From positions 1-53,954 of the forward strand of contig NZ_JAFCJJ010000037.1 of assembly GCF_018131015.1 (NCBI RefSeq): a stretch of DNA of 53,954 bases, written 5' to 3'. Numbering within the stretch: the first letter of the stretch is position 1; the number at the start of each line of letters is the position of its first letter. Shown one piece after another: positions 52,555-53,954 of the stretch. Under the pieces are notes generated by a model, which was not told the DNA's origin, did no database searches, and saw nothing but the letters and a program-made list of their open reading frames with translations. Made by a program: the position numbers and the translations under genes. The stretch comes from Bradyrhizobium diazoefficiens. GTDB taxonomy: Bacteria > Pseudomonadota > Alphaproteobacteria > Rhizobiales > Xanthobacteraceae.

Positions 52555-53679
52555 GTGCCCGCTAGTATCTGGCAAAACCCCTGGCGCATCCTGCTCGCGA
52601 TCAATGCGGCGGTCATCGCCGGCGTGTTCATCCACAAGATCCAGCTGCCGCCTTACGTCCCCTACATCCATCTCCTCGTCGACTATCATTTCGGCTTCAT
52701 CAAGCGCGCGCTGATCGGGGCGATCGTCGCGCTGTTCACGGCCCAGGTGCCGGTGTGGCTGGTGTTCGCGCTCGGTGGCTTGACCTGGCTGGTGACGGCC
52801 GCGCTGTTTGCGAGGTTGTTTCAGAAGACGTTCACCTTCACCCACAAGACGCTGCCGCTGTTCGTCTTCATCGCGGGCTCGCCGTTCTTCCTGAAGAATT
52901 TCATGCACACGCTCGGCCATTTCGACATCTATGGCTGCGCGCTCTCGATCGTCCTGCTGCTGATGCCGGCGGGCTCGCTTCTGTTCGTGGCGACGGCCGC
53001 GCTGTTTGCGATCATCCTCGTGCTGATCCACCACATTCATCTCCTGATGTATGTGCCGACGATCGTCACCATCGTCGTGATCAGGCACTACCTCGCTTAC
53101 GGCATCAATCGCGGCAACGTCGCGTTCGGAGCCGTCGCCTTCGCGATCGTCTGCGCGCTGTTCTTCGCCGCGCAATTTTTGGGGACGATGCCGATTCCGG
53201 AAGCGGATTTCGTCGCCTATCTGAAATTCCGGATGGCCGATCCGTCCCGCACCGACCTCTTGCAGTTCGCCTATATCTGGTACCAGCCGCTGGCGAAGGA
53301 GGTTTCGGACACCTGGGGCCGCCTGCCCCACAACATCCTCGGCGTGCCCGTGTTCGCGCTGCTGATCTGGCTGCACACGCCGCTATGGCGCTTTTTCGCA
53401 GGACTGATCGGCGCACTTGCGAGCGACATGCATCGCCGTCTCGTCGTCGCGGCGCTGATCGGCATCAGCCTCGCCTATCTCGTGATGTTCGCGATGGTGT
53501 TCGACTATTCGCGCTGGATCTCGAACTGGGCGGTTTGCATGTTCCTGGTCCTGCATGCCGTGAAGATGCTGCCGGCCGCGCGCGAGACGCCGCTGATTCC
53601 GGCGGAGGACCGCAAGACAAATATCTTCGGCCTGATCATCACCCTGATCCCGCGCGTCGGAATCGTGCGGCCGTTTTAA
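52555..53679 (+). CDS. Polytopic membrane protein, possibly GT-C type
   Basis: A protein of about 374 residues with roughly nine hydrophobic helices. It starts best at GTG 52555 (MPASIWQNPWRILLAINAAV); TTG 52534 is an alternative but lies next to the repeat. Notable polar points facing the membrane edge are LLVDYHFGFIKRALIGAIVA, MHTLGHFDIYGCALSIVLL, LVLIHHIHLLMYVPTI and VFDYSRWISNW. Such Asp, Arg and His positions in loops are seen in some GT-C glycosyltransferase-like families, but this is only a resemblance. Function unknown. Confidence 0.7.
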   Translation: MPASIWQNPWRILLAINAAVIAGVFIHKIQLPPYVPYIHLLVDYHFGFIKRALIGAIVALFTAQVPVWLVFALGGLTWLVTAALFARLFQKTFTFTHKTLPLFVFIAGSPFFLKNFMHTLGHFDIYGCALSIVLLLMPAGSLLFVATAALFAIILVLIHHIHLLMYVPTIVTIVVIRHYLAYGINRGNVAFGAVAFAIVCALFFAAQFLGTMPIPEADFVAYLKFRMADPSRTDLLQFAYIWYQPLAKEVSDTWGRLPHNILGVPVFALLIWLHTPLWRFFAGLIGALASDMHRRLVVAALIGISLAYLVMFAMVFDYSRWISNWAVCMFLVLHAVKMLPAARETPLIPAEDRKTNIFGLIITLIPRVGIVRPF

Positions 53680-53727
53680 CGCGACGGTCGAAGCCAATCG
53701 AGTTCGGCCGACGGCAACACTCTTTCC

Positions 53728-53881
53728 GTTCCCTCCCCCCTTGTGGGACCCCTTGTGGGGGAGGGGCAGGGAGGGGGGTGCCACACGGGGACTCTTTCCG
53801 TCGCGCAGGCCCTCGGCACATTGTCACCAACGGGTACCGTTTCCTGGGCTACCTCCCTCCCTAGCCCTCCCCCACAAGGGG
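53728..53881. repeat. Palindromic repeat (CTCCCTCCCCCCTTGTGGGG type) with an internal duplication
   Basis: Third copy of the family at 46918 and 49692. Left arm TTCCCTCCCCCCTTGTGGGA is followed by a second CCCCTTGTGGGG, a tandem duplication of about 12 bases absent from the other copies. The right arm is CCTCCCTAGCCCTCCCCCAC followed by AAGGGGC. Confidence 0.8.
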
Positions 53882-53890
53882 CTATCCGAT

Positions 53891-53954
53891 TCACACATCG
53901 GTATTGTTCTGCTGCGAGTGGCGCATCATCAGATTGGTGCCGCGCTTCATGGCT
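53891..53954 (-). CDS. Possible 3' end of a gene running off the right edge
   Basis: On the minus strand an open frame enters from the window edge and ends at TGA (53893-53891); the last residues would be AMKRGTNLMMRHSQQNNTDV. There is an ATG within it (53949-53947 region), so a very small gene is also possible. The stretch is too short for identification. Confidence 0.3.
   Translation of the reverse strand, partial: AMKRGTNLMMRHSQQNNTDV

Overview
The window reads as a chromosomal segment of a high-GC alphaproteobacterium of the Bradyrhizobium type. The support is gene order (trmD-rplS-leuC; dnaK-dnaJ-pmtA; hrcA-grpE; rsmI-yraN-gshB; hisB-DUF2628-hisH-hisA-hisF-hisE-coaA divergent from hslV), the codon bias, an RpoH-type promoter of the alphaproteobacterial form before dnaK, and several families of palindromic intergenic repeats that I associate with Bradyrhizobium and relatives. 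The assignment is by eye; no database was searched. Most of the window is core housekeeping DNA, with two more accessory-looking stretches, about 22.8-28.5 kb and 32.5-37.2 kb.

Layout. 1-8 kb: trmD, rplS with a terminator, a structured leader before leuC, leuC, a tiny gene with a hairpin over its ribosome binding site, small exported proteins, a zincin-like metallopeptidase, a MmyB-type regulator divergent from a PNPOx-fold protein, and leuD, well separated from leuC. 8-12.6 kb: a glycosyltransferase convergent with a minus-strand run (pmtA-like methyltransferase, FMN reductase, pyrF, a DUF1330 protein, dapB, gpmA). 12.6-20 kb: the chaperone region, dnaK-dnaJ and hrcA-grpE, flanking an exported protein and an exported nicotinamidase. 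20-24.8 kb: rph, rdgB, hemW, then a translationally coupled pair encoding a fold-type I PLP enzyme and an unrecognised HEXXH protein. 24.8-28.5 kb: a stretch of visibly lower GC with a double alpha/beta hydrolase, a GFA-family protein and a short-chain dehydrogenase. 28.6-32.4 kb: an LpoA-like lipoprotein divergent from rsmI-yraN-gshB. 32.7-38.4 kb: cpaB-cpaC-cpaD-cpaE of a Flp/Tad pilus, without the pilin, prepilin peptidase or motor ATPase, then a TadD-like TPR lipoprotein and a PilZ protein. 38.6-44 kb: comM/yifB, a small exported protein, a hybrid histidine kinase and an exported histidine phosphatase. 44-49 kb: coaA and the his run on the minus strand. 49-53.7 kb: hslV and hslU separated by a repeat, a GNAT acetyltransferase and a DUF2585 protein, then a polytopic membrane protein.

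How the genes work together. Proteostasis is heavily represented: DnaK, DnaJ, GrpE, the repressor HrcA and the HslVU protease. Amino-acid synthesis is covered by leuCD, dapB and five his genes. RNA maturation is covered by trmD, rph and rsmI. The candidates most worth following are the PLP/HEXXH gene pair (22857-24787), a palindromic repeat read as the N-terminus of HemW (21559-21630), alternative hairpins before leuC (1641-1690), and a perfect hairpin masking the start region of a 66-residue gene (3217-3251). I saw no rRNA, convincing tRNA, CRISPR array, insertion sequence or prophage.
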